DNA from: Porpolomopsis calyptriformis
Lineage: Eukaryota > Basidiomycota > Agaricomycetes > Agaricales > Hygrophoraceae
NCBI GenBank assembly: GCA_951640195.1
Contig: OX621175.1
Location: 1,476,470 to 1,540,469, forward strand
Direction: 5' to 3'
DNA: 64,000 bases
Below the pieces are notes generated by a model, which saw only the letters and a list, made by a program, of their open reading frames with translations, had not been told where the DNA came from and did not search any database. Each line of letters opens with the position of its first letter. Position 1 is the stretch's first letter. Of the stretch, positions 33,002 to 43,282 are shown one piece after another. The position numbers were made by a program, and so were the translations under genes.

Positions 33002-34622
33002 TAATCCTAATCTACCTGTAGTTAAATGGAATCGGATCATCTATTTACTCGGCTCGACTGGCCTGGGTCTCTTTCGTCTGACTACCAGAGTCTACTGCTG
33101 GTTACCTGAGTTGAGCTCACGCCACGTTGAGTCGACCAAGTTGAACGGTGTTGTCACTACCCGCCTCTGAAACACAGTGACTGGCACTTCGTAGAGAGTT
33201 TGTTGAACTCTATTTCGGGGACCGCCTTGTGACAGTCACCTCACATGGGTGTGACAGTCACTCGACTGGTCGGGTGACAGTCACTCAACTCACGTGGGTG
33301 TGACTCTATATTAGAACCAGTCAACTGCTTCCTGCACAGCGTATTTCTCGAAAATATGACAAGGGCAAATATGGGCAGATTTGTGTAAATTCTGAGACAT
33401 GACCACAATTTGATAAGAACTTGCTGCATCAGGAATACAGTATAACTGGAGCACATTCCCGTCAATACAAAATATGACGAGAAGAATATATCCCAGCTGA
33501 GGGAGTAAGCATTTTCTGGCATGCGTAACCTCATTAATGGACGCGCCCATAGTGACGCGTATACCAGGTATTGCCCTTGGAATACCTCTCGGTGCTGACT
33601 GGTCATGCCTGCCGATATCCCACACTGATACGAACCAAAATATACCTTAGATGCACCAGATTGGTGAACTTCCTTGTTTGACGGTGGTGACACTGGTACA
33701 TGATTGGATGAGCATCAGTTCTCCGTAGATATTGGTCCGTGCACCTGTACATAAATACTCGTCGTTACCTTGTACTTCCTCACGTGTTTGCCTCACGAGC
33801 TCAACGAGGTCCAAGCCGTTCCAACACATGATACCATATTCCTTTTGTTCTTTCACAATGTTGATAGTTTCCGCAAGGAGTGCCATCCGATATCATTGAA
33901 CAGCGTAAATTACAAGATATGTCTACCAGGACCTGAGGTCAAGGTCTTAACTGATGAGATCTCCTCCAAGCGTCGCAGGAGTGGTTGACGGTGTAGGCCC
34001 ATTCCAGGCCTCTCTAGAATGACAGTGTGAAGATCTACAGCCTCTGTAAGCCTGTTAAGCCTCCACCGAGACCAGAAATCATAATGATGATTCTCATTAA
34101 TCCAGCAGGGTATCCCTTACATGCAGATCACCGAGTCACATATATATGGTTGCACTCCCAAGCAACTACCAACATATACGTCATTTTCCTGATGTAATGT
34201 GAGGAGGGAGTGCTGTACCACTGAAAGGATTCATGCCTCGATGGGCACGGCAGGCAGCACGTTGAGCGAAAAGTAGTACACGGTCGTTCGTATTGCCATT
34301 CGAGTCTTCCAGATTCATCACTGCCAGGACTAGTTAGTTCTATATTACTATACACAACCAACTCTGCAACTTTGTTCGCAGCCTTATAAGTGGGTTGTCC
34401 CAGGGCTTTGGCTCACGCAGTGAGTTTCATGAGTTGTGTCGTGATTTGATTTAATCGACAGGCAAACGAAGGCTGCAAGAAGTGAAGTAAAGTGAACTGG
34501 TGGCTAGTCCTATAAGGATTTCTAGGAAACCCCGAAGCCTCACATAGAGTCGCTTTGTGAGGTGAGTGTTTATGTGTGGGTTCCGTTAGTGTACGCGAAT
34601 CAACTTAAGCTGGAATTAAGGA
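33002..34622. other. Non-coding left interior of the giant element, with iterons
   Basis: Three copies of the palindromic word GTGACAGTCAC lie at 33229, 33251 and 33274, two of them followed by CTCAC(A/G)TGGGTGTGAC-like sequence. Some minus-strand frames between 33,240 and 33,890 look weakly coding (for example NGLDLVELVRQTREEVQGND), but I could not build a gene. Confidence 0.5.
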
Positions 34623-36230
34623 ATGGCTGAAGTTTTCGCCAACGATGAAAGCCTCTGGAATCAGTCGACAACCCCCCCCATTAGCAAGTTCACTAAATGG
34701 ACCTTTGGACGTAATTTCATCTGGATAGGCACGATATGCTGCGAATTGCATGATGATGGCCTCCCAGCATTCGAGCTTGCGCTCTTTGATGCGCACTACA
34801 TGTATTGGCATACAAGTGCTACTGGCCAGTACAGCCATAACTACAACTACCACACTCGGTTGCGTGCTGCCATAGAGGACTACTTCAAGGGGGTGAAGGG
34901 GCATAATTTGCGCTCGCCTGAAGTCCTCACCCCATGGCTATGGCGAACATTCTGTGGATGCACCCATATCCCAGAGGGCCGCAATGACTTTATGGAACTC
35001 ATTAAGAGATATGGTGCCTGGAAGGATGAAGGCATGCCTGCACCCTCTCTGGACGGTGAGTGTAATGAGATATTTATTCACGCTTCGATTTTAATTTTAA
35101 TTGACACGCAGAGTGGGAAAGGGCTTTAAAAACCCCCAGTGTCCAGCTTTATCTGCCCAGGTGGCTAGAAATTTCAAAAGACCACCTAGGCTTCCCAGAG
35201 AAAAAGACAAGACTTTACGCCTGGCAATTCCATGTGTTTTTGTGAGCATGCCCAAGCAGTACTATTGCAGCTGGTAAGACATTGCGTTTTCTCTGCTTGT
35301 TGAAGACTAACTATTTGGTGTAAAAGAGGCAAACAAACCATTGAAATTTGTCGACACCCCGATCTATGCCTTTTTCTCCAAGGAAGAGCGTTCCACGATG
35401 CCTTGGATACGTCTGCTTGCAGACCCATCCTTGGTATGCCCACGCTCCACCTCCCTCGTTGACCACAAAGCTCTACAAAAGCTTAACCCAGGCGCCAAAT
35501 TGGATGACTCTATCCTAGGCTCATACATCGATCTCTGTCGGGCTCAGAATAAGGATAAAGAAGTAAAACTGATATCGACATATTTCTGGCCTCAGGTATC
35601 AAACCTAGACCACAAGGATTATGGTGGCACAACAAGGTTGCTCTCTGCAGAGTTGGTAAGCCCTTTTCCCAAACGTTTCCTTCCTTCCATCGATCTAACA
35701 GGTTACCAAGAATGGCCAAAAGGTCAAACGTGGATGGTATGCAGCTGCTTTGTCCTCCATCAATGAGACGTTGGAAACCTTGAAGTCCCTTTATATCCCC
35801 GTAAACCAAAACCAAAATCACTGGCTGCTGCTGAGGATGAACTTCACGGATCGACGCTGGGAGTTCTATGATAGTATGACTGCATGCAGAAATGCGAAGA
35901 CCCGGGCAGGCATTATTAAAGTGAGATTTTCAAGCCACAGAGTTCCTGATTAAATGCTGACAGGTGTCGAAAAAGGCTGTCAGCGATTATCTCACCACTG
36001 AGGTGAATTATAATCTCTCTGGGTGGAATTGCGAAACAGATATGTCTGTGCCGCAACAAAAAGGGTCCACAGATTGCGGGGTGTATACCTGTCAATATCT
36101 CAAGTGGCTGGTCAATGGTATGGCTATACCTTCAGTTTTGGAAGAGGCTGATGTTGCTGATTTTCGGAATATGATGATCATGGAGCTGGTTTCTGGGAAG
36201 CTTAGGATTGGCGATCGCAAGGAATCTTAA
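34623..36230 (+). CDS. Ulp1/SENP-like C48 cysteine protease
   Basis: C48 proteases remove SUMO or related modifiers from proteins, usually in the nucleus. Exons are 34623-35055, 35112-35273, 35329-35655, 35702-35920 and 35964-36230. The C-terminal half has the Ulp1 fold signature: KLDDSILGSYIDLC near its start, His in NQNHWLLL (codon 35819), Asp in WEFYDS (35870), Gln in VPQQKGSTDCGVY and the nucleophile Cys (36075). The roughly 200-residue N-terminal part (FIWIGTICCELHDDGLPAFE, TPWLWRTFCGCTHIPEGRND) is unknown to me. Exon 2 carries one base too many in a five-T run at about 35237. Removing it would give HVFCEHAQAVLLQL and restore phase; as written, a TGA follows. This may be a sequencing artefact or a recent mutation. 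Ulp1 domains recur in large fungal and algal DNA transposons. Confidence 0.75.
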
Positions 36231-36549
36231 TATACACTCACTGTACTATTCACCTGGTTTTTGTCTGAAGATGGGGTAGCTTTATTAGCTGTAATAGCAT
36301 TCAGCATTCGTTCAGCATTCATTCAGCATTCGTTCATTCAGCCATTCTATTCATTTGTGCATCGCAACCTTGTCTTCATTTCATCATTTCCTCAACATAC
36401 TTATGAAAGTTGTGCATGGCACCTTTGGCAATGAGGGCGTGTATGCCTTTGAACATTCTCTTCATGAAAACCAACTCATCGTTGTCCTCAAACATAGTGA
36501 AATTTGCCAAGTCTTGTCGCTTTTTCTACTCCATCACCAGATTCTTGAT
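36231..36549. other. Convergent intergenic gap with short tandem words
   Basis: This interval separates the 3' ends of the Ulp1-like and AT-hook genes. It contains a small tandem array of TTCAGCATTCG-like words at 36298-36345. No gene is seen. Confidence 0.5.
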
Positions 36550-38382
36550 CTAGTCAGAAAAATGGATGGATGCAATACCCCCATATTCGACAGAAAGACA
36601 TACCATGTCTACATCAAAGTGTGACAAATCGACCCATATGCCTTTCTTGTCGTATCCTTTCGTTGCATCCGATAGATCAAGGAGGTGGGTTGCGAGGTCA
36701 TCTGCATTACCGCTGAGTGGCTGAAGGAGCAATTTCACCCAACGTGGGATGGGTTCTGGTTCTAGCTTATCGTGACCATCATCCACGACCTAGAAGAAAA
36801 AGGATGGCTACCGTCACCATCTATCTGGACTTGTACTCCGAATGACTCGAATGCAAGCCTGATACCCACCAGAGTGGTGTCTGTAGCGTGCCCCTTCCCC
36901 TTCGTATCCTAGGAGACATACATATAAGCATACACGAGGCACATGATGGGGAAAATACTATACCCTTTTCCTTTTCTCAACCTCTATTTCTGGATCCAGA
37001 CCTACAAGCAGGCTTTCGGATAGATTTCGATTTCGATTTTTCTGGACAAATTCTTGGATAAATCGCCATTGCTTCTGACTAGGTATGAAGAAGATAAGAC
37101 CCACCTGCTGAGGGTGATTCACAGATGGTATAGCTGAGGAGGGTATACACCTTGCCAATGAGGGCTGCTTAGGGCGTCTTACCTGTACAAATCATTCAAA
37201 TACAAACATAAAACTACAAACAAACCTGGAAGTCCTTGCCAGGAGAAGCAGGTAGTGACTTTGCTGAGACGCCTGCTTCTGCTTCTGGTTTTGTATTCGC
37301 TTGAATTCTCTGTGTATGGTGAATATGACGCCATTGAAAAATAACATAGTCGGTACCTTTCTCATGGCCTTTTTTCTGGGGACATCACCCCCCGTTAATG
37401 CAGGGAGGGTCTGAAAGAAATCCATAGGGCAAGATGCAACCCTCTCTCCACTCCTCAGAATCCGTGCTTTGGGGAAATCATTAGATAATTCAACATGCTT
37501 GTCCTTGCATGGGCGTCCTCGCTTCCTTTTTGGAGCTCATGAAATTAATTGAATGATAAGTACTTAACAAGCTATTGAATTGACATCAGGATCACACACC
37601 TTCACCTTCACCCTCACCTTGATCGTTATCATCTTGTTCATATTCGTGTTCGTGTTCATACCCAGGTCCAAGTTCAAGCTCAGGTACACACTCAAGTTCC
37701 ACGGAGGAGATCGCGACAGCCTCCAAACGATTGGTGAACCCAAATAAGATGCAGTCTGCTTCGAAACCGTCAAGCCAGGTGGTGCAATTCGATCGGTCAC
37801 TGAAAGGATCAACGGATTTTAGGACTTGGGGAAGCCAGTAGAATTCTTTGCTCTGCTTCCAGGATAAAAGGTCTGGGTATACAAGCATTTATTACTCAAG
37901 CCTAGCCTTGAAAATATCGATATCTTACCATACCACCAGTGTTGTCTGGAAGAATAATGGCTTCTAAGCTCGGCTTCGAATGCTTTGAGTTTTTTGGGCT
38001 GGTGGGCCTTCCCTAGCTCCAGTCGAACACAGAACCGATGAACGACATCAGGAATCCAAAGACTGCCAGACGCAGGCTTTTCTCTTTGCGCTTCCTTTAT
38101 GATATACGTCCTAAGCATGTCATACCATACCATCAACTTTCCAAGATGACTCCCTCCATCCTCTTTTTGAAATTGCAGCTGAAGCTGGCACAAGTCAATG
38201 ATGGTGAATATTGGCCTCCACTTTATCGGGAGAGAACAAATATGTTGGGCCGCTTGGACTGACATGAGTCCATCCTGGGTGGTGTTTTTGATATAGCATC
38301 GTGAGGATAGCGGAACCGTGGCCTGCGGGACCTTTCCAACAGGCCACCAGCTAGTTTCGAGAGCATGCAAATCAGTCTCCAT
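36550..38382 (-). CDS. AT-hook protein of unknown function, eight exons
   Basis: Exons 38382-37929, 37872-37600, 37535-37357, 37309-37226, 37182-37105, 37041-36964, 36908-36837 and 36789-36550 keep phase throughout and give 485 residues with no internal stop. The N-terminal 240 residues look globular and Trp-rich (LETSWWPVGKVP, GSLWIPDVVHRFCVRL). An acidic run follows (EHEHEYEQDDNDQGEGEGE), then APKRKRGRPCKDKHVE, an AT-hook core GRP flanked by basic residues, which binds the minor groove of AT-rich DNA. The C-terminus ends with EPIPRWVKLLLQPL and VDLSHFDVDMVCLSVE. I do not recognise the family. An AT-hook product encoded inside an element with AT-rich repeat arrays could plausibly bind them, but that is inference. 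Convergent with the Ulp1-like gene. Confidence 0.7.
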
Positions 38383-39040
38383 GGATTTTATCAAGAGATT
38401 TAGCAAGATGCACTAAAGTGATCGGGGCAAGTATGGTTTGTTTGTCGAGATTTATCAGCTACACCTGCTATACTTCACTGCATATACCGTATTGAGTCGA
38501 TGGAGCTGTAGATTGAGCTAAAAAGTAGAGGACAACTGTGGAATAACACTGCGCCATTCGATCCTGATCCTGCCACCTTCTTCTACCTGCCCTTCTCCCT
38601 TGCGTTCACTTAGAGGCCTGGCTGAAATAAATGCATTCCGTTTGAAGCAAAGGTGGGAGAGCAGTCTAACAGAGTTTCAGTGTACTCCTCTGAACCGAAC
38701 CGCTCTGTTCCGAACAGAGTGTACTTGGTTAAAAGGTGGTGATACATTGTGGTGCAGTGAAGCTAAGAGGCAAGAACTAGGCCGACCGAAGGTGAACGGT
38801 AACATAGCGCTGTGTAGCACTGACTAACTGCATGACGCATGCAGCGTTCGCTGATAGGACATGAACCTACCGCGGTCTGAGAATTAAGGGGCGAGAAAAC
38901 CAAGCCAATCGACAGTGAGCGTGGGCAGAGCTCGTTTGCCATAAGCCACAATAATCGTGGCATCCACACTATAAAATCCCCTCATTTTTTCTCGACCCCA
39001 ATTCTCCACTTTCTCCCTAAGCCACCACCCACCATCCATC
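38383..39040. other. Intergenic, divergent spacer
   Basis: This is the shared upstream region of the AT-hook gene and the plus-strand F-box copy. I see no supported gene or repeat in it. Confidence 0.4.
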
Positions 39041-39784
39041 ATGATCCTCCTTCCCCTAGAGCTGTGGTTCAAAATAATCTCCCACATTCAGGACAGGCCC
39101 AGGGATCTACTCGCACTATCCCTAGTGAATAGGGATGTTTCCTCCGCTGTGTTGCCCTCCCTGGCCTGATATGCCATCGTCAATCCATTGCCACAGCCGC
39201 GACACCCTATCCACCTTGTTGAGTTCACCGCCATTTCGGAGTGGGGCGGCGATTTGGTTCAGGAACATCTGGAGATGGCCGGGAGTAACCTGTGGGTCGC
39301 CAGGTTGGGATTCGATGCCTCCGGATGTCAGTGTTTTAGTTTATTCCTATATGTCTAGGCTTTATCACTAATCCCGCATAAAGATGACTGCCTAGAACTC
39401 GAGCGGTTAAGCTTTTCCCGCAACTTATACCTCAGGGAAGTTACCCTCTCTGGATTACGACTAAAAATGCCGGGTCACTACGACACAATCGATATCTCGA
39501 GAATATTTGCTGGATGTCTGATGAGTGCTTTGACCAAGTTCACTCTGGATCTTACATGGGCCAACCTGGATAACTGCGTCAATGTCAATTGGGCCCTCCT
39601 CGACGCATATCTTTCCTCGAGACCTTCCCTTCAATCTGTGCACATTTTAGGCCCTCTGTTTGTAATAGAGGTCAACGATATCATGCCACTGATTGGCACC
39701 AAGGGCATCCTTAGGGTGACATCCATGCCAACCCTGCCGGAACCATCGGTACCATGGCCATCCCTATCGTGGGTGGGTATGTAA
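39041..39784 (+). pseudogene. F-box protein copy, inactivated
   Basis: From the ATG the product reads MILLPLELWFKIISHIQDRP and RDLLALSLVNRD, an N-terminal F-box that would recruit an SCF ubiquitin ligase, followed by a leucine-rich body (VTLSGLRLKMPG, TKFTLDLTWANLDN). Exons 39041-39326 and 39384-39784 have the same first-exon length (286 bp) as the paralogue at 40561-41364. A TGA at 39167-39169 sits where the paralogue has CGA (FLARYML against SLA-stop-YAI), a single C-to-T change at a CpG. A second apparent stop near 39358 falls inside the intron. Everything else remains alignable, so the loss is recent. Confidence 0.8.
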
Positions 39785-40089
39785 GCGAGGCAGGAAGAAG
39801 TTTTGAAGAAGGAAGGGTAGTGGAAGGGGGCAGGATACGGGTTGAATGGGAATGTGGTGACGTTATCCTGTAGCCATCTGTTGCAATGGATCGTGTATGA
39901 TGACCCTGCCTGATACTGATGAGTCCGGATTGGAAGATATCGTCCTCTTGAGACGACCCAAGCCCAAGGCGGAGAACACAGAGAGAGATCATTGTCATTG
40001 TTGCTGCATCTGTGTCTACTTTTTATATGTATACGACATCGAAGGGGTCTAACCTACAAAGCGAAGCGCTTTGTGATCCTTTGATAGCA

Positions 40090-40380
40090 CGATATTACTG
40101 AGAAGAAAGATTGTTGGATTGCGCAGCGGCTGCAAGTAATATCGAACTGTTGCTTTTGTCACCCACGCAGATTCGCCCTGCCATTTCCCATCGGAGAGAT
40201 CCCTAAAGCTAAATATGTAGCAACTCGTGCTGCAAAGGAAGCCTTATGGCTCCGCACCTTTATTGGTGAAGTATTTGGCCCAATCCCGTCTCAACTATCT
40301 TTTCAAACAACCAATCAGCTATCGTGCTATCAAAGGATCACAAAGCCCTGACCCCTTTGATGTCGCATACATATAAAAAG
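40090..40380 (+). mobile_element. Ty1/Copia retrotransposon remnant (RNase H end)
   Basis: The plus strand reads AKYVATRAAKEALWLRTFIG followed by EVFGPI, then QSAIVLSKDHKAL in a shifted frame. This is the C-terminal RNase H region of Copia polyproteins (AEYVAA..AKEALWLR...DNQSAI.L). Only about 60-70 codons survive and the frame is broken. The remnant forms the centre of the F-box inverted duplication, and part of it lies inside both arms. Confidence 0.75.
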
Positions 40381-40560
40381 TAGACACAGATGCAAATGTA
40401 TATAGTAACAATGACAACGATCTCTCTCTGTGTTCTCTGACTTCGGCTTGGGTAGTCTCAAGAGGACAATATCTTCCACTTCGGACTGGTCAGTATCAGC
40501 CAGGGTCATAACGGATCCATTTCAACAGATTGTTACAGGATAACATTGCCCCGTTCCTAT

Positions 40561-41364
40561 TCAACCTGTATCCTGCCCCGTTCCACTCCCCTTCCTTCTT
40601 CGAAACTTCCTCCTACGTATCCGCCCAGATATAGATGGCCATGGTACCAATGGTACCGATGGTTCCGGCAAAGTTGGCCTGAACGTGACATCAAGGATGC
40701 CCTTCGCGGTGACCAGTGGCATGATATCGTTGACCTCCATCACAGACAGAGGGCCTAAAATGTGCACAGATTGAAGGGAAGGTCTCGAGGAAAGATATGC
40801 GTCGAGGAGGGCCCAATTGACTTTGATGCAGTTATCCCAGTTGGCCCGTGTAAGATCGAGAGTGAACTTGGTCAAATCTTCCATAGAACATCCAGCAAAT
40901 ATCCTCGAGATATCAATTAGGTTGATGTTACCCGGCTGTCTTAGTCGTAATCCAGAGAGGGTAACTTCCCTGAGCCACACGTTGTGGAAAAGGTTTAGGT
41001 GCGTGAGTTCGACGCAGTCATCTTCATGCAGGGTTAGCGATAAAACCCAGACACATAGGAATAACCTGAAACACTGACAACCGGACGTATTGAATCCCAA
41101 CCTGGTAACCCTCAGGTTGCTCCCAGCCCTCTTCAAATTTTGCTGAACCCAACCGCCGTGCCAATTCCTGATGGAGGTGAATTCAAGGAAACGAATCGGG
41201 TGTTGCGGCTTTGGCATTGGATCGACAAGCATGTATCGGGCCAGGAATGGAAACACAACGGAGGCAAAGTTCCTGTTTACTAGTGCCAGTGCAAGCAGAT
41301 CTTGGGACGAGTTCTGAATGTAGGGGATAATTTTGAGCCACAGATCTATGGGAAGGGAAATCAT
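40561..41364 (-). CDS. F-box protein, likely intact copy
   Basis: From ATG 41364 the product reads MISLPIDLWLKIIPYIQNSS followed by QDLLALALVNRNFASVVFPF, a typical F-box, then a leucine-rich body with REVTLSGLRLRQPGNINLID and TKFTLDLTRANWDNC. The best model joins 41364-41079 and 41021-40561 (248 residues). The unspliced frame is also open, so the intron is inferred from the paralogue, where the same segment contains a stop. F-box proteins of this LRR-like type are greatly expanded in mushrooms and act as substrate receptors of SCF ubiquitin ligases. An upstream in-frame ATG at 41442 is less likely, because the paralogue starts at the equivalent of 41364. Confidence 0.75.
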   Translation of the reverse strand: MISLPIDLWLKIIPYIQNSSQDLLALALVNRNFASVVFPFLARYMLVDPMPKPQHPIRFLEFTSIRNWHGGWVQQNLKRAGSNLRVTRLGFNTSGCQCFRLFLCVWVLSLTLHEDDCVELTHLNLFHNVWLREVTLSGLRLRQPGNINLIDISRIFAGCSMEDLTKFTLDLTRANWDNCIKVNWALLDAYLSSRPSLQSVHILGPLSVMEVNDIMPLVTAKGILDVTFRPTLPEPSVPLVPWPSISGRIRRRKFRRRKGSGTGQDTG

Positions 41365-41479
41365 GATGGATGATGGTGGTTTTGGGAGACTTTCAGCTGC
41401 TCTATATACTAAGTCGACCTTGACGCTTTGACTCACTCTCAACTAAAATCGATTATTCACGTGGCTAGGGTCGCTTAAA
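41365..41479. promoter_or_regulatory. Compact bidirectional promoter with CACGTG
   Basis: Only 115 bp separate the divergent starts of the F-box gene and the small basic protein gene. It contains GATTATTCACGTGG, with the palindrome CACGTG (bHLH-type site) at 41458-41463. The same pairing of GATTATTC and CACGTG occurs in the divergent promoter at 52426-52554. Confidence 0.5.
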
Positions 41480-41946
41480 ATGCCACAGTTTGACAGGGTG
41501 AACCTGAACGGTCCTCTACTACGACCATCTCCAGCAGTCTTCTTCATGACTGTGTCCGCGTCGCCTCACTTGGCCACTAGATCTCAATCTCAGAGGGTTA
41601 CAACCTCAGACCAGATGGAGGGTGAGGGAAACCCCATGGGACCAGGATCTGCAGGGAATCAAAGTCACGCTGCCCAACATCACCAGGTGAGCTTGCTCTT
41701 TTCCTTTTTTTCAGGTTGACAGAGGGGACGTGTTAGGCGAATGAGATGAACATCCCCAAAGCTGTCAGCCCGAGAAGAAGAAAGCAATGGAAGGCCAAAT
41801 TTTTGTCGGATGAGGAAACTGAAGAAACACTACCGACCGTCTATGTCAATTCAAAGAACACGAAGATGACAACCATAGCAGAGCCGTCGGTAAACACCCA
41901 GTCGACAACGGATGGCGATGGCAAGATAGCCGAAGAGATCCAGTAA
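41480..41946 (+). CDS. Small basic protein of unknown function
   Basis: Exons 41480-41686 and 41737-41946 join in phase 0 (donor GTGAGC, acceptor GTTAG) to give 138 residues. The sequence is low in hydrophobics, Ser/Thr-rich, with a basic patch SPRRRKQWKAKF followed by an acidic tail EETEETLP and GDGKIAEEIQ. It is probably disordered. It shares a short bidirectional promoter with the F-box gene. No family is recognised, and the gene may not be real if the splice pair is coincidental. Confidence 0.45.
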
Positions 41947-43282
41947 ACAATCCACTGTGGGATCGTCACTGCGCCAACCCAGCCGGGGACTGATAATGAC
42001 CCCATTGGACCACAGTCGACGGAGAGCCATGGGATTGATGGTTAGGGGTCAGAGAGATCAAAACAATTTCAAACGGTTACGGCGAGAGGATGGAAATGCT
42101 GAGGTTGGGATCGAACGGTAAGGCTTTCATTAAAAAATCTGAATATCAGGCCCCTGTGTTGAATAATATGGTTATCAAGATTCGGCACGCAATCTCTCGG
42201 ATGCAGTAGAGAAGCATGGATGGTGACCCTTGCCATCCCTCCCATCTGTAGATTCCACCTTGTTCTCCCTTAGCCAACTTCCTCTTTACCTTCTTCTCAG
42301 GGTGGCCCTCGTACCCATTCTCACTCCCGCACTCTCTTTTCCTACATTTCATCTGCTCACGCACGTCGGATATTCCCTATGAATTGAATTTTCATTATGA
42401 CCTTTTGTGTTGGTATCCAGATGACCACTCACCAAGGTGCAAACCATTCACCGCTTCTCCAACATCATCAAGGATGGCAGTCACGCTCCATTACAAAGTG
42501 AGAAATAAGTGATTCTGAGTCGTCTGAAGAAGCACAAAGATGTCTTTCAGCCATACTTTAATCTTATGTTGCTATACTAGGTGTACCCGAGGCCCTTTAC
42601 CTCGGCATGTCGTAGATTGACGGCATTTAAAGTTTTCTTAGCAGGCAAGTATTGCGTTCCATAATACAGGCTATCGATAAGGTTGAAGACATTAGCAAAC
42701 CTTTGCCAAAATGAGACTGTTGGAAGGAAGGGAAGGGAAATCAATGAAAAACAGTAACTAAATCACTCAATCACCCCCTCACATCTTTTCAGTGATGAAA
42801 ATTTCTAGTTACTGAAAACAATACCACAGAGTAGGTTTGTAGGTGCGGATCATTAGCAAATTGGAAAACTTACATTTAGCTAAGGCGGCAGCTGACTAGT
42901 CTACATTAAATTGACTTCACCATGCCCAAAGTACATCTAATCATTGCATGATCACCACGAATCAGTGCCAGTTGATCTGTTTATCAGTAAATTTCAGTTA
43001 CGAATGCTGTAATACAATGAGAAAGTCGCTACTATTCAAACGAGAAAAAGAGACCTTCGGTGATAAAATTTCATCGATTTTAGTTCCAATGGAGATGACC
43101 TCAACATCTCACTTGATTTTATGGTTCATCCTTCTTTTATAATTACACTCACGATTGTCCAAACTGCCTCTTTTGAAGTGCGCAGCCAAGCATAAGTTAT
43201 GCTGGGCTCGATTTGAACACCTACCAAATATAGGATTAACAAACATTCACAAGTTCCGAAAGCACTACCGAATCCGAATCCA
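41947..43282. other. Non-coding interval inside the giant element
   Basis: About 1.3 kb without a supportable gene. Short frames on both strands lack coding character. I see no clear repeat here. Confidence 0.45.

Larger units (their letters stand above)
39041..41364. repeat. Inverted duplication of an F-box gene with extended arms
   Basis: The plus-strand F-box copy and its 3' flank (39041 to about 40105) match the minus-strand copy (41364 to about 40310) in inverted orientation, including non-coding flank such as GTCTACTTTTTATATGTATA against its complement. The central roughly 200 bp are single copy and derive from a Copia element. Transcription across both arms would give a long hairpin RNA. 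Confidence 0.85.

Noticed and set aside
36780..36840. A 23-29-bp intron or frame break near the end of the AT-hook gene
   Set aside because: A donor at 36836 (GTACAAGT) gives a normal 47-bp intron and a clean reading frame.
39358..39360. Second nonsense codon in the plus-strand F-box copy
   Set aside because: It falls inside a 57-bp intron (GTCAGT donor, AAAG acceptor) that equalises exon lengths with the paralogue.
41947..43282. Small genes such as 42146-42364 minus or 42948-43142 plus
   Set aside because: Short frames with no splice-consistent extension and no coding character.
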